This document shows positions 8,251-16,813 of a stretch of 64,000 nucleotides of DNA, piece after piece. The position numbers and the translations under genes are program-made. The stretch is from Bacteroidota bacterium (GTDB lineage: Bacteria; Bacteroidota; Bacteroidia; Flavobacteriales; Weeksellaceae): the NCBI GenBank assembly GCA_023399595.1, contig JAEWOR010000054.1, positions 1 to 64,000 of the forward strand, in the 5' to 3' direction. The notes under the pieces were generated by a model that saw only the letters and a program-made list of their open reading frames with translations, was not told the origin of the DNA and made no database searches. Every line of letters begins with the position of its first letter. The stretch's first letter is position 1.

Positions 8251-8484
8251 TAAATATCTTATGTTTTCTCACAATAGGTGAGGGTTTTTCTGGAGGTTAT
8301 CTTAGTAATAAAGAAAGTAGAACCTATATCATTTTTAATTCTAAAGGTGAAGTAGACCTAGACAAGGTGGAGTTTCAGTAGAGGAAGATTCCTTGAAAGC
8401 ACATTGTCATGGTTCACAAGGTGGCTTTCAAATAGTGAAGGTTCAAAGAATATTGACTATTGGTAACTAGAAATTTAATAGACC

Positions 8485-8565
8485 TCTGAAGATTTTCAAT
8501 TTTATAATAAGTGGGGAGGGGATTTTCCCAACCTAGAATTAGGTGGGGGTATTCAGTAGGAGAAA
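8485..8565. other. GC-rich block conserved between islands A and B
   Basis: The segment has the pattern CTGAAGATTTTCAA, then GGGGAGGGGATTTTCCC, GTGGGGGT and GTAGG. The matching block at 23291-23370 has the same order of motifs and the same position relative to the conserved small gene. It contains a short GGGA/TCCC inverted repeat and is followed by AT-rich tracts in both islands. A transfer origin or replication origin is possible. No relaxase gene was recognised in the window. Confidence 0.45.
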
Positions 8566-8679
8566 TACACTAGTAAATTTTTTTCAAAATTTTTTTTGTA
8601 AAAAATCATCTCCTAAAATGATAGTCAACATAGAAAAAAGTTTAATTTTAAAACTTCATTAATTTACTTAAAAAGATAC

Positions 8680-10251
8680 ATGTCAGAAGAACATAAAAAA
8701 CAGCTAGAACAACAGCTTTGGAATATTGCTAATGAACTAAGAGGCAAGATGCATGCAGATGAATTTAGAGATTATATCCTAGGTTTTATCTTCTACAAAT
8801 ACTTATCTGAGAAAATGAATCTTTTTGCCAACAAGATTCTTAAAGAAGATAACTTAACCTATAACTTTATAGATGAAAATACAGACTTAGGCAAAGAATA
8901 CCTTTCTGCTATTAGAGAAGAAGCTCTAGAGAATTTGGGTTACTTCCTAAAACCATCTGAGTTATTTAGTGCCATTACTAAAAAAGGTAATGCTGAAACT
9001 GAAGCTAGTGTTTTCATTATAGAAGACATTCAAAAAATACTTACCAATATCCAATTATCTACAATGGGTACAGAATCTGAAGAAGATTTTGATAACCTTT
9101 TTGAAGATATGGACTTAAATAACTCTAAACTAGGAAAAACACCAACCCAAAGAAATGAACTTATATCTAAAGTGCTTTTCCATTTAGATAAAATAGATTT
9201 TCAGTTAGAAGAAACAGAGATAGATGTTCTAGGTGATGCTTATGAATATCTTATAGCACAATTTGCTTCTGGTGCAGGTAAAAAAGCAGGTGAATTTTAT
9301 ACCCCACAACAAGTAAGTAAGCTTCTTGCAAAGGTAGTTACTACCAATAAAGACAAGTTAAAATCTGTATATGACCCTACTTGTGGCTCTGGTTCTTTGT
9401 TGTTAAGAGTTGCTAGAGAAGTTAAAGATAATGTTGGAGATTTCTATGGACAAGAGTTGAATAGAACTACTTACAACTTAGCCAGAATGAACATGATTCT
9501 GCATGGAGTACATTACAGAAAGTTTGACATTAGACAAGAAGATACCTTAGAACATCCACAACATTTAGGACAAGAGTTTGAAGCTATTGTAGCCAACCCA
9601 CCTTTCTCTGCAAAGTGGTCTGCAAATCCTATTCTTACTACAGATGAAAGGTTTGCTCCTTATGGAAGATTAGCTCCCTCTAGTAAAGCAGATTTTGCCT
9701 TTGTACAACACATGATTTACCATTTGGCAGATAATGGAACTATGGCTATTGTATTACCTCATGGAGTTTTATTTAGAGGTGCTGCAGAAGGACATATTAG
9801 AAAGTTTTTAATAGAAAACAGAAATTACCTAGATGCAGTCATTGGTTTACCTGAAAACTTATTTTATGGTACTTCTATCCCAACTTCTATTTTGGTTTTT
9901 AAGAAATGTAGAGAAACCCCAGAATCTATTTTGTTTGTAGATGCTAGCAGTGATTTTGAAAAGGTAAAAACCCAAAATTACCTTAGAGATGAAGATATAG
10001 AAAAGATTTATGCTACTTACAAAAACAGAACTGAACTAGACAAATACAGCAGAAATGTACCTCTTACAGAAATAGCAGAGAATGACTATAACCTTAACAT
10101 CCCTAGATACATAGATACTTTTGAAGCTGAAGAAGTGATAGATATAGAAGCTGTAGCTACAGAAATAAAAGCTCTAGACCAAGAACTACTAGCTGTAGAT
10201 GCAGAACTAGAAGCTTTTTGTACTGAATTAGAAATCCTAAAACCTTTTTAA
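8680..10251 (+). CDS. hsdM: Type I restriction-modification system, methyltransferase subunit
   Basis: The 523-residue HsdM has the N-terminal helical domain (QLWNIANELRGKMHADEFRD), then the SAM-binding motif DPTCGSGSLL at 232-241 and the adenine-methylase catalytic motif NPPF at 306-309. It forms the M2S methyltransferase with HsdS, and with HsdR the restriction complex, modifying adenine at the bipartite site set by HsdS. The length is normal for the family. Its stop overlaps the hsdS start as TAATG, so the two genes are translationally coupled. Confidence 0.95.
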   Translation: MSEEHKKQLEQQLWNIANELRGKMHADEFRDYILGFIFYKYLSEKMNLFANKILKEDNLTYNFIDENTDLGKEYLSAIREEALENLGYFLKPSELFSAITKKGNAETEASVFIIEDIQKILTNIQLSTMGTESEEDFDNLFEDMDLNNSKLGKTPTQRNELISKVLFHLDKIDFQLEETEIDVLGDAYEYLIAQFASGAGKKAGEFYTPQQVSKLLAKVVTTNKDKLKSVYDPTCGSGSLLLRVAREVKDNVGDFYGQELNRTTYNLARMNMILHGVHYRKFDIRQEDTLEHPQHLGQEFEAIVANPPFSAKWSANPILTTDERFAPYGRLAPSSKADFAFVQHMIYHLADNGTMAIVLPHGVLFRGAAEGHIRKFLIENRNYLDAVIGLPENLFYGTSIPTSILVFKKCRETPESILFVDASSDFEKVKTQNYLRDEDIEKIYATYKNRTELDKYSRNVPLTEIAENDYNLNIPRYIDTFEAEEVIDIEAVATEIKALDQELLAVDAELEAFCTELEILKPF

Positions 10252-11474
10252 TGATGAATGTACCAAAATTAAGATTTAAAGGGTTTGGTGAGGAGTGGAA
10301 GATTTCAAGTTTACAAAATTGTTTAATACAATATAAACTTGGAGGTAATTATGATAATGCAGAAGATAATCAAGGTTTACCTGTTATTAAAATGGGTAAT
10401 TTGGCTAGGGGAAAAATTGTTTTAGACAAAGTTCAAAATCTACCTTTAAATAGTTCATATGATAAAGATGATATTTTAAAAGATGGAGACCTTTTATTTA
10501 ATACTAGAAACACATTAGATTTAGTGGGCAAAGTGGCTATTTGGAGAAATGAATTACCTACAGCACTTTACAACTCTAATCTTTTGAGACTTAGTTTTAA
10601 TAATAATTTTGAAAAAACAAATAGGTTTGCCAATAGCTTATTTAATACTAGAATTATAATAAAAAAATTAAGAGGATATGCAACAGGAACAACAAGTGTT
10701 GCAGCTATTTATACTAGAGACCTGTTAAATTTATCTATTAGCTACCCCTCTCTTCCAGAACAAGAAAAAATAGCTTCATTTTTTACAGCTGTAGATTCTA
10801 GATTAGAAAAGCTCAAGAAGAAAAAAGAATTGCTAGAGCAATACAAAAAAGGGGTGATGCAAAAAATTTTCTCCCAAGACTTAAGATTTAAAGATGAAAA
10901 AGGCAACAACTTCCCAGATTGGGAGGATTTAATTTTAGAAGATTTATTAATTGAAGTTGTTGAAAAATCTAAAATTAGTAATCAAGAAGAAGTTTTATCC
11001 TCTACAGCAAAAGGTATATTCAAACAAAGTGAATATTTTAATAGAGAAATTGCTAGTAGTGATAATACTGGTTATAAAATTTTAAGATTAAATCAATTGG
11101 TATTTAGTCCACAAAATCTGTGGTTAGGAAATATTAATGTTAACTTAAAATATAATGTAGGAATTGTTTCTCCATCTTATAAAATTTTTAAATTTTCTGA
11201 AAAGACAAATGCTATTTTCTGCAATTACTTTTTAAAATTACCTAGGATGATAAATGAGTATAAAATCTCTTCAGTCCAAGGTGCAAGTGTTGTAAGAAGG
11301 AATTTAGAAATGGAAGCTTTCAATAATATAAAGGTGAAATTACCACATATTAAAGAACAACAAAAAATTGCAAATTTCTTAACAGCTTTAGATAAAAAGA
11401 CAGATTTGGTTAACCAACAAATCACCAAAACAGAACTTTGGAAGAAAGGCTTGTTGCAACAGATGTTTGTGTAA
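10251..11474 (+). CDS. hsdS: Type I restriction-modification system, specificity subunit
   Basis: The 407-residue HsdS has two target-recognition domains separated by conserved helical repeats: LPEQEKIASFFTAVDSRLEK near 165-185 and IKEQQKIANFLTALDKKTD near 365-383. Each repeat precedes a coiled-coil stretch, and the protein ends in KKGLLQQMFV. TRD1 covers roughly residues 5-150 and TRD2 roughly 220-355. It sets the DNA target for both methylation and cleavage. The target sequence cannot be read from the protein. No inverted hsdS cassette is nearby, so phase variation by inversion is not evident. Confidence 0.93.
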   Translation: MMNVPKLRFKGFGEEWKISSLQNCLIQYKLGGNYDNAEDNQGLPVIKMGNLARGKIVLDKVQNLPLNSSYDKDDILKDGDLLFNTRNTLDLVGKVAIWRNELPTALYNSNLLRLSFNNNFEKTNRFANSLFNTRIIIKKLRGYATGTTSVAAIYTRDLLNLSISYPSLPEQEKIASFFTAVDSRLEKLKKKKELLEQYKKGVMQKIFSQDLRFKDEKGNNFPDWEDLILEDLLIEVVEKSKISNQEEVLSSTAKGIFKQSEYFNREIASSDNTGYKILRLNQLVFSPQNLWLGNINVNLKYNVGIVSPSYKIFKFSEKTNAIFCNYFLKLPRMINEYKISSVQGASVVRRNLEMEAFNNIKVKLPHIKEQQKIANFLTALDKKTDLVNQQITKTELWKKGLLQQMFV

Positions 11475-11500
11475 ATTAGAGAATTAATTAATGTTAAAAA

Positions 11501-11520
11501 AATAAACCTATAGGTTTATT
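11501..11520. promoter_or_regulatory. Perfect 20-bp palindrome upstream of the TAC-like module (operator candidate)
   Basis: AATAAACCTATAGGTTTATT is a perfect 20-bp palindrome that ends one base before the ATG at 11522. It lies in the 47-base gap after hsdS, where a separate promoter for the following genes would be. Such sites are typical for autoregulation by XRE-type antitoxins. Its core is shared with the palindrome at 8237. Confidence 0.6.
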
Positions 11521-11521
11521 T

Positions 11522-12061
11522 ATGAAATTTAAATGTATCTTTGCCAATCAAATATATGGTCTTATTCTAGAAGAGAATGAAGAAAATGATTTACATGAGC
11601 TAGAACGTATATTAGATTTATGGAATGATGTTGAGTATTTAAAGGATTTTTTTGATAATAACAAACAACTTATCATTAACAATCCTTATCTACCAGATAT
11701 TAATTCTATACATGATTTTATAGAGCAAATTTTTGATGAGACTGAAAAGCTAGAAATGCTTATTGAAGAACATTCAGAAAATGATACATTTGAAGAATTT
11801 TTTAATTTTTTGAATAAAAATGTAAACAATGAAAATAAAGACCTAAGAAAAGCAAGGCAAGATATTCTTAGGATTTATGGCATAAAATTGGAGTTAGAAA
11901 ACCAATATATTATATCAGGAGGTGCTATAAAAGTTGTAAAAGAAATGAAAGACCATCCTGATACTCAAGAGCAATTAGATATACTTAACCAATTAAAAAC
12001 GTTTATTAAAGACAATAATATTTTAGACATTGACTCTTTAATAAGTTATATGGAAGAATAA
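11522..12061 (+). CDS. Putative toxin of a TAC-like module (HigB/RelE-like candidate)
   Basis: This is an acidic 179-residue protein. The N-terminal part is IYGLILEENEEN, then RILDLWNDVEYLKDFFDNNK. The C-terminal part LRIYGIKLELENQYIISGGA followed by IKVVKEMKDHPDT recalls the last strands and basic end of HigB/RelE-type toxins, in a larger version I associate with XRE partners in Bacteroidota. It is the first gene after the palindrome, and the antitoxin-like gene starts 4 bases after its stop, which is HigBA gene order. The toxin role is inferred. No catalytic residue is assigned. Confidence 0.5.
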   Translation: MKFKCIFANQIYGLILEENEENDLHELERILDLWNDVEYLKDFFDNNKQLIINNPYLPDINSIHDFIEQIFDETEKLEMLIEEHSENDTFEEFFNFLNKNVNNENKDLRKARQDILRIYGIKLELENQYIISGGAIKVVKEMKDHPDTQEQLDILNQLKTFIKDNNILDIDSLISYMEE

Positions 12062-12065
12062 TATC

Positions 12066-12488
12066 ATGAAAAACACCCAAAAAGATCTAAAACACAATCC
12101 TATTAGCTCTGATATTGCTTTTATTAACAAAGTAAAAGAAAGAAATGCTAATAGATATCAATTAAGAACTTACAAAAGACTTGCACTAGATATCTTACTA
12201 AAATTAGATGAAAAAGGTTGGTCTCAAAAAAAATTGGCTGAAGAACTTGGAGTTTCTTCCCAATATGTTAACAAACTGGTAAAGGGGAATGAAAAATTTG
12301 GAGGAGAAATTTTGTGTAAAATTGAAGAAGTATTAGACCTTCCAATTTTTATTCAAAATTTACCTAGTGAAACCAAAAAGCTAATAAAAGAGGATAAACC
12401 TAAATCATCTTACACAAAGACTTATGAAGGTAAGATTATTCCTTTATTTGCTAACTCGAATAATATTCCACAATATGCTACAATGTAA
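12066..12488 (+). CDS. XRE-family regulator, antitoxin candidate with C-terminal extension
   Basis: The 140-residue protein carries a helix-turn-helix domain at about 40-95 (GWSQKKLAEELGVSSQYVNK). Residues 101-140 form a polar extension ending in IIPLFANSNNIPQYATM. In known toxin-antitoxin-chaperone systems the antitoxin has such a chaperone-addiction tail beyond the HTH. The gene lies between the toxin candidate and the SecB-like gene with gaps of 4 and 3 bases. It probably binds the palindrome at 11501 and so would also control hsdR, the fourth gene of this run. DNA binding is well supported, while the antitoxin role is an inference. Confidence 0.7.
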   Translation: MKNTQKDLKHNPISSDIAFINKVKERNANRYQLRTYKRLALDILLKLDEKGWSQKKLAEELGVSSQYVNKLVKGNEKFGGEILCKIEEVLDLPIFIQNLPSETKKLIKEDKPKSSYTKTYEGKIIPLFANSNNIPQYATM

Positions 12489-12491
12489 ATT

Positions 12492-12929
12492 ATGAAAAAT
12501 CAGAACCCAGTAGAATTTAGATTAGTTCATATTGCAACTGAAGAATTTGCAAAATTTGAGGAAAACTACAAAGAAAATGCAGAAATAAATGAGAAGTTTA
12601 GTCTAGGATTCAATATAGACGAAGAAGCTAGATTGGTTCTTTGGCAATTTGAAATTTTATCAGATATTAATAAAAATATTTTATTCAAAGGTAAATTCAA
12701 TTTTTCTTTTGAAATCTCAGAAAACTCATGGAAGAATTTAAAAAATAAATCTGAAATGGTTTTTCCTAAAAATTTACTTAACCATTTTGCTATGTTAGCA
12801 GTAGGTACAATTAGAGGTATTTTATTTGAAAAATTAAACCAAACTCAAAGCAAATTATCTAATTATATTTTACCATTAATTAATATTAGTGAAGTCATTG
12901 ATGAAGATGTAAATGTTCCATTAAAGTAG
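12492..12929 (+). CDS. SecB-like chaperone of the TAC-like module
   Basis: The 145-residue protein has the layout of SecB-like proteins: beta strands (LVHIATEEFAKFEENYKE, RLVLWQFEILSDINKNIL), then a C-terminal helix and Pro-rich end, LLNHFAMLAVGTIRGILFEK followed by NYILPLINISEV. The last part matches the pattern LxxxxxTxRGIxxxK...LPxIN of SecB-like proteins in Bacteroidota. SecB-like chaperones in TAC modules stabilise an aggregation-prone antitoxin. Its place directly after an XRE gene fits that role, with hsdR starting 5 bases later. The call is from pattern recognition and should be tested by profile search. Confidence 0.6.
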   Translation: MKNQNPVEFRLVHIATEEFAKFEENYKENAEINEKFSLGFNIDEEARLVLWQFEILSDINKNILFKGKFNFSFEISENSWKNLKNKSEMVFPKNLLNHFAMLAVGTIRGILFEKLNQTQSKLSNYILPLINISEVIDEDVNVPLK

Positions 12930-12934
12930 TTTCC

Positions 12935-15826
12935 ATGTCTAGACAATCAGAACAAGCTTTAGAAGAACAATTATTAGCTCAACTTCAAAAGATGGGTTAT
13001 GCTTTGGTTACTATTCCAGATGAGAAAGCATTAATTAGTAATTTAAAATTTCAGTTAGAGAAGCATAATAAAATACAGTTTACAGACAGAGAATTTGATA
13101 AAGTCCTAAATATCCTAAATAAAGGTTCAGTCTTTGAGAAAGCCAAAACTCTTAGAGAAAGACAACACATCATAAGAGATAATGGTGATAACCTTTATTT
13201 TGAATTTATCAACACAGAATTTTGGTGTCAAAATGAGTTCCAAGTTACCAACCAAGTCACTATTGATGGTAGTTATAGAAATAGGTATGATGTTACTATT
13301 CTCATCAATGGTTTACCACTTTGTCAAATAGAGCTTAAAAGAAGAGGCTTAGAGTTAAAAGAGGCTTTTAATCAGATTAACAGATACCAAAGACATTCTT
13401 ATGCTTCTAACTCTGCTTTATTTCAATATGTTCAAATCTTTGTGATTAGTAATGGTGTTAATACTAAGTATTACACCAACAACAGAAAACAATCTTTTAA
13501 ACAAACTTTTTATTGGACAGATAGAGAGAACAAAAGACTCACAAATATTCTTAATGGTTTTACTTCAGATTTCTTAGAGCCATGTCATTTATCTAAAATG
13601 ATTTGTAAATATGTGGTTCTTAATGAAACTCATAAAATATTGATGGTTCTAAGACCTTATCAGTTCTATGCTGTAGAATCTATTGTACAGTTGGTTAAAG
13701 AAACCAATAAAAATGGGTATATATGGCATACTACAGGTAGTGGCAAAACTTTAACCTCTTTTAAAGCTAGTCAACTATTAACTTCAATTCCAGAAGTTAA
13801 AAAAGTGGTTTTTGTGGTAGATAGAAAAGATTTAGATTATCAAACTACAAAAGAATTCAATAGCTTTAGTAAAGGTAGTGTAGATGGTACAGATGATACC
13901 AATGCATTGGTAAAACAATTTGAAGATGATACTAAGCTAATTGTTACTACTATTCAAAAGTTAAATACAGCCATCTCAAAGAGTCATTATTCTAAAAAAA
14001 TGATGCAATTACAAGATGAGAAAATGGTATTTATTTTTGATGAATGTCATAGGTCACAATTTGGAGAAACTCATGGTAAAATAACATCATTCTTTAATAA
14101 TATTCAGATGTTTGGCTTTACAGGTACACCAATCTTTAAGGACAATGCTGTAAAGAATGCTTATGGTAAAAGAACTACTAAAGAACTCTTTGGAGATTGT
14201 ATTCATAAATATGTAATTACAGATGCCATAAAAGATGAGAATGTACTAAAATTTTCTGTTGAGTATGTTGGTAGGTTTAAGCAGAAAGAAGACTCTGCAA
14301 CTGTAATTGATATTGATGTAGAAAAGATTGATACCAAAGAAGCTATGGAGTCTATAGGTAGAGTTGAGAAAATTACTGATTATATAATTGCTAATCATAA
14401 TAGAAAGACCTACAACAAAGAGTACTCTTCTATGTTTTGTGTAAGTAGTGTAGATGTTCTATCAAAATACTATGATACCTTTAAAAAGAAAAAACTAAAT
14501 GGGGAACATAATCTTAATGTAGCCACTATTTTTAGTTATGGTACTAATGAAGATGATTATGATGCCAATGGTCTTTATGAAGATTTAGATAGCCAATTAT
14601 TAGTTGCTGAATCTAATACTCAATCTTATAGTGGTAATAAACATTCTAGAGATAAACTAGAAAGCTATATCCAAGATTACAATGATACTTTTGGGACAAA
14701 GTTTACCACAAAAGATACTGAAAGCTTCTATAACTACTACAATGATTTAAGTAAAAAATTAAAAGAAAGAGAAAAAGACCCAGAAAATCCTGATAATAGA
14801 ATTGATATCTTATTAGTAGTAAATATGTTCTTAACAGGTTTTGATGCTAAAAAGGTAAATACTCTTTATGTAGATAAAAATTTAAAACATCATGGACTAA
14901 TTCAAGCTTATTCTAGAACCAACAGAATTCTCAATGAAAAAAAGGCACAAGGTAATGTAGTGGTTTTTAGAAATCTGAAACCTGCTACTGATGATGCCAT
15001 AAAATTATTTAGTGATAAAGATGCTATTGAAGAAATTATTGTTCAACCTTATGAAGATTATTTAGCCAAGTTTGATAAACAATATCAGATCCTACTAGAA
15101 ATTACTCCTAATAAAGATGATGTTGATAATCTAGAAACAGAAGAAGATGAATTAAGGTTTATCCAAGCATTTAGAGAGCTAATAAGAACTAGAAATACTT
15201 TAATTACTTTCACAGACTTCAAATGGGAAGATTTACAAATGAGTGAACAGGAATTTGAAGATTTTAAAAGTAAATATCTAGACCTTTATGATAAAACAAA
15301 AACTGGAGAAGGAGGGGAGAAAGCATCTATTTTAGATGATATTGATTTTGAAGTAGAGCTTATTCATAAGGATGAAATTAATGTTACTTACATTATTCAG
15401 TTATTAGTTAAAATGAAAGCTGAGAAAGCTTCAAAAAAAGAGGCAACAAAGAAGTCAATTTTAAATCTACTAAACTCTGAAGTCAATCTTAGAAGTAAGA
15501 GAGAATTGATAGAAAAATTCATCAATGAAAATCTTCCTCTTTTGGATGATGAAGCTGATGTATCAGAAGAGTTTGAAAAATATTGGGAAGTAGAACAGAA
15601 AAAAGCTCTTGAAAATATAATTGATGCAGAAAGTTTGTCCCCAGAAGCTACTCAAAAAGTAATAGAACACTATATGTTTTCTGAAAAAGAACCATTAAGA
15701 GATGAATTACTTGGGCTTATAGTGGGGCAAAAACCAACTCTTTTACAAAGAAAACCTAGAAGTGAAAAAATACTACATAAAATAGTAAACTATGTAGATA
15801 CCTTTGTTAAAGGTTTTAGCTTATAA
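12935..15826 (+). CDS. hsdR: Type I restriction-modification system, restriction/translocase subunit
   Basis: The 963-residue HsdR has an N-terminal PD-(D/E)xK nuclease region (Asp 119, then ELK at 133-135) and a superfamily 2 motor with TTGSGKT at 266-272, DECH at 369-372 and GFTGTP, plus VVNMFLTGFDAKKVNTLYVD further on. The C-terminal helical part binds the methyltransferase core. It cuts unmethylated DNA after ATP-driven translocation. It is separated from hsdMS by three small genes and is placed 5 bases after the SecB-like gene, so its expression is probably tied to that module. A terminator follows. Confidence 0.95.
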   Translation: MSRQSEQALEEQLLAQLQKMGYALVTIPDEKALISNLKFQLEKHNKIQFTDREFDKVLNILNKGSVFEKAKTLRERQHIIRDNGDNLYFEFINTEFWCQNEFQVTNQVTIDGSYRNRYDVTILINGLPLCQIELKRRGLELKEAFNQINRYQRHSYASNSALFQYVQIFVISNGVNTKYYTNNRKQSFKQTFYWTDRENKRLTNILNGFTSDFLEPCHLSKMICKYVVLNETHKILMVLRPYQFYAVESIVQLVKETNKNGYIWHTTGSGKTLTSFKASQLLTSIPEVKKVVFVVDRKDLDYQTTKEFNSFSKGSVDGTDDTNALVKQFEDDTKLIVTTIQKLNTAISKSHYSKKMMQLQDEKMVFIFDECHRSQFGETHGKITSFFNNIQMFGFTGTPIFKDNAVKNAYGKRTTKELFGDCIHKYVITDAIKDENVLKFSVEYVGRFKQKEDSATVIDIDVEKIDTKEAMESIGRVEKITDYIIANHNRKTYNKEYSSMFCVSSVDVLSKYYDTFKKKKLNGEHNLNVATIFSYGTNEDDYDANGLYEDLDSQLLVAESNTQSYSGNKHSRDKLESYIQDYNDTFGTKFTTKDTESFYNYYNDLSKKLKEREKDPENPDNRIDILLVVNMFLTGFDAKKVNTLYVDKNLKHHGLIQAYSRTNRILNEKKAQGNVVVFRNLKPATDDAIKLFSDKDAIEEIIVQPYEDYLAKFDKQYQILLEITPNKDDVDNLETEEDELRFIQAFRELIRTRNTLITFTDFKWEDLQMSEQEFEDFKSKYLDLYDKTKTGEGGEKASILDDIDFEVELIHKDEINVTYIIQLLVKMKAEKASKKEATKKSILNLLNSEVNLRSKRELIEKFINENLPLLDDEADVSEEFEKYWEVEQKKALENIIDAESLSPEATQKVIEHYMFSEKEPLRDELLGLIVGQKPTLLQRKPRSEKILHKIVNYVDTFVKGFSL

Positions 15827-15833
15827 AAAATCA

Positions 15834-15860
15834 CCACCTCTTACTAAAGAGGTGGCTTTT
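15834..15860 (+). terminator. Intrinsic terminator after hsdR
   Basis: A 9-bp stem CCACCTCTT/AAGAGGTGG with a 4-base loop is followed by CTTTTAATT. It starts 7 bases after the hsdR stop. Confidence 0.85.
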
Positions 15861-15914
15861 AATTAACTCAACCTTCAGATGAGATTTGGTTAAATCATTA
15901 GATTTTGAACTTTG

Positions 15915-16489
15915 CTACCTTGTTTTTTCCAAAACCTGCTTAGGAATTTTCCTCAAATCCTTATTTTGAGATTTCATGAGAGAAATGTATTTTTTATAAT
16001 TTTCAATAGCTTTTTCTTTTTCTCCCATGTTCCAATAACTATCTCCTAAATTAAGGTAGGCAACTGTTCTTTCTGGGAATTGAGATATTATTCTGTCTAA
16101 AACTTCACTAGAAATTGAAGGATTTATGTTTTGTAGATTATAAACAAAATCATTAATTGTTGTAATATTAGTATTAGAAAGGTTTACATTGGTAAGCCAA
16201 CTTTTGTCAGAAGTCCATTCATAATAGTTAAATGGATTATTATTAAAATTCTTATTATCAAGATTTATTTTTGCTGAATCATCATTTCCAACTGCAAAAA
16301 CCTCTTCACTATAATTGAATATTGTAAATTTATTATTGGAGAATTTCAGTTTAAAATTGATTACTGAATAATTATTTGATGCAATAGGAGCAATAGATGT
16401 GGTATAAGTTAGTATATTGTTTTTGAAACTTAAATCATTAATATAATTATCACTTTTCCCTAAACATTCTCTGCAAGGAAAAATATTGT
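15915..16489 (-). pseudogene. TPR-containing protein, 5' end removed at the IS
   Basis: The frame runs to the IS boundary at 16489 and then enters the terminal inverted repeat, so the natural start is missing. The C-terminal part has a tetratricopeptide repeat (AYLNLGDSYWNMGEKEKAIE) and ends KIPKQVLEKTR. The upstream part is Asn/Ser-rich and beta-like with a CREC Cys pair near the cut. It may have been an exported protein. Role unknown. Confidence 0.6.
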
Positions 16490-16546
16490 TGTAATCTTCC
16501 CCCAAAACCGAAACGAAAATAAATATAGTTTTTAAATTTGGGAAAG

Positions 16547-16813
16547 ATGAAACAAAGCAAATTTACAGAAGTTCAGATCGTGAAAATATTATCTGAACAA
16601 AATCAGGGAAAAACGGTGAATGAGATATGCCGCGATTATGGGATTAGCCAGCCTACATTTTACAAGTGGAAGAGCAAATATGGTGGCATGGAAGCCCATC
16701 AATTGGCTCAACTCACGGAATTGGAGAAGCAACTTACGCAATACAAAAAGATTGTCGCTGAGCTTACGTTGGAGAATACGGTTTTAAAAGATGTCATCGA
16801 AAAAAAGCTTTAA
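16547..16813 (+). CDS. IS3-family transposase OrfA
   Basis: The 88-residue protein has an HTH (VNEICRDYGISQPTFYKWKS) followed by a leucine-zipper-like helix (LAQLTELEKQLTQYKKIVAE). It binds the IS ends. The ATG at 16547 is preferred over a TTG at 16538. The end overlaps the A7G slippage site that would produce OrfAB in the -1 frame. Confidence 0.85.
   Translation: MKQSKFTEVQIVKILSEQNQGKTVNEICRDYGISQPTFYKWKSKYGGMEAHQLAQLTELEKQLTQYKKIVAELTLENTVLKDVIEKKL

Larger units (their letters stand above)
8178..8679. other. Non-coding region between the conserved gene and hsdM
   Basis: No convincing gene lies here. The stretch holds a 14-bp palindrome (8237-8250) and an open frame without a start from 8247 to a TAG at 8381 (GEGFSGGYLSNKESRTYIIF), which looks like a protein C-terminal remnant. 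Further right are the GC-rich block conserved with island B (8485-8565) and a run of T- and A-tracts before the hsdM start. Confidence 0.6.

Noticed and set aside
10251..11474. Phase-variable hsdS locus (inversion or slipped repeats)
   Set aside because: No second hsdS copy, inverted repeat pair or long simple repeat lies in or next to the gene in this window.
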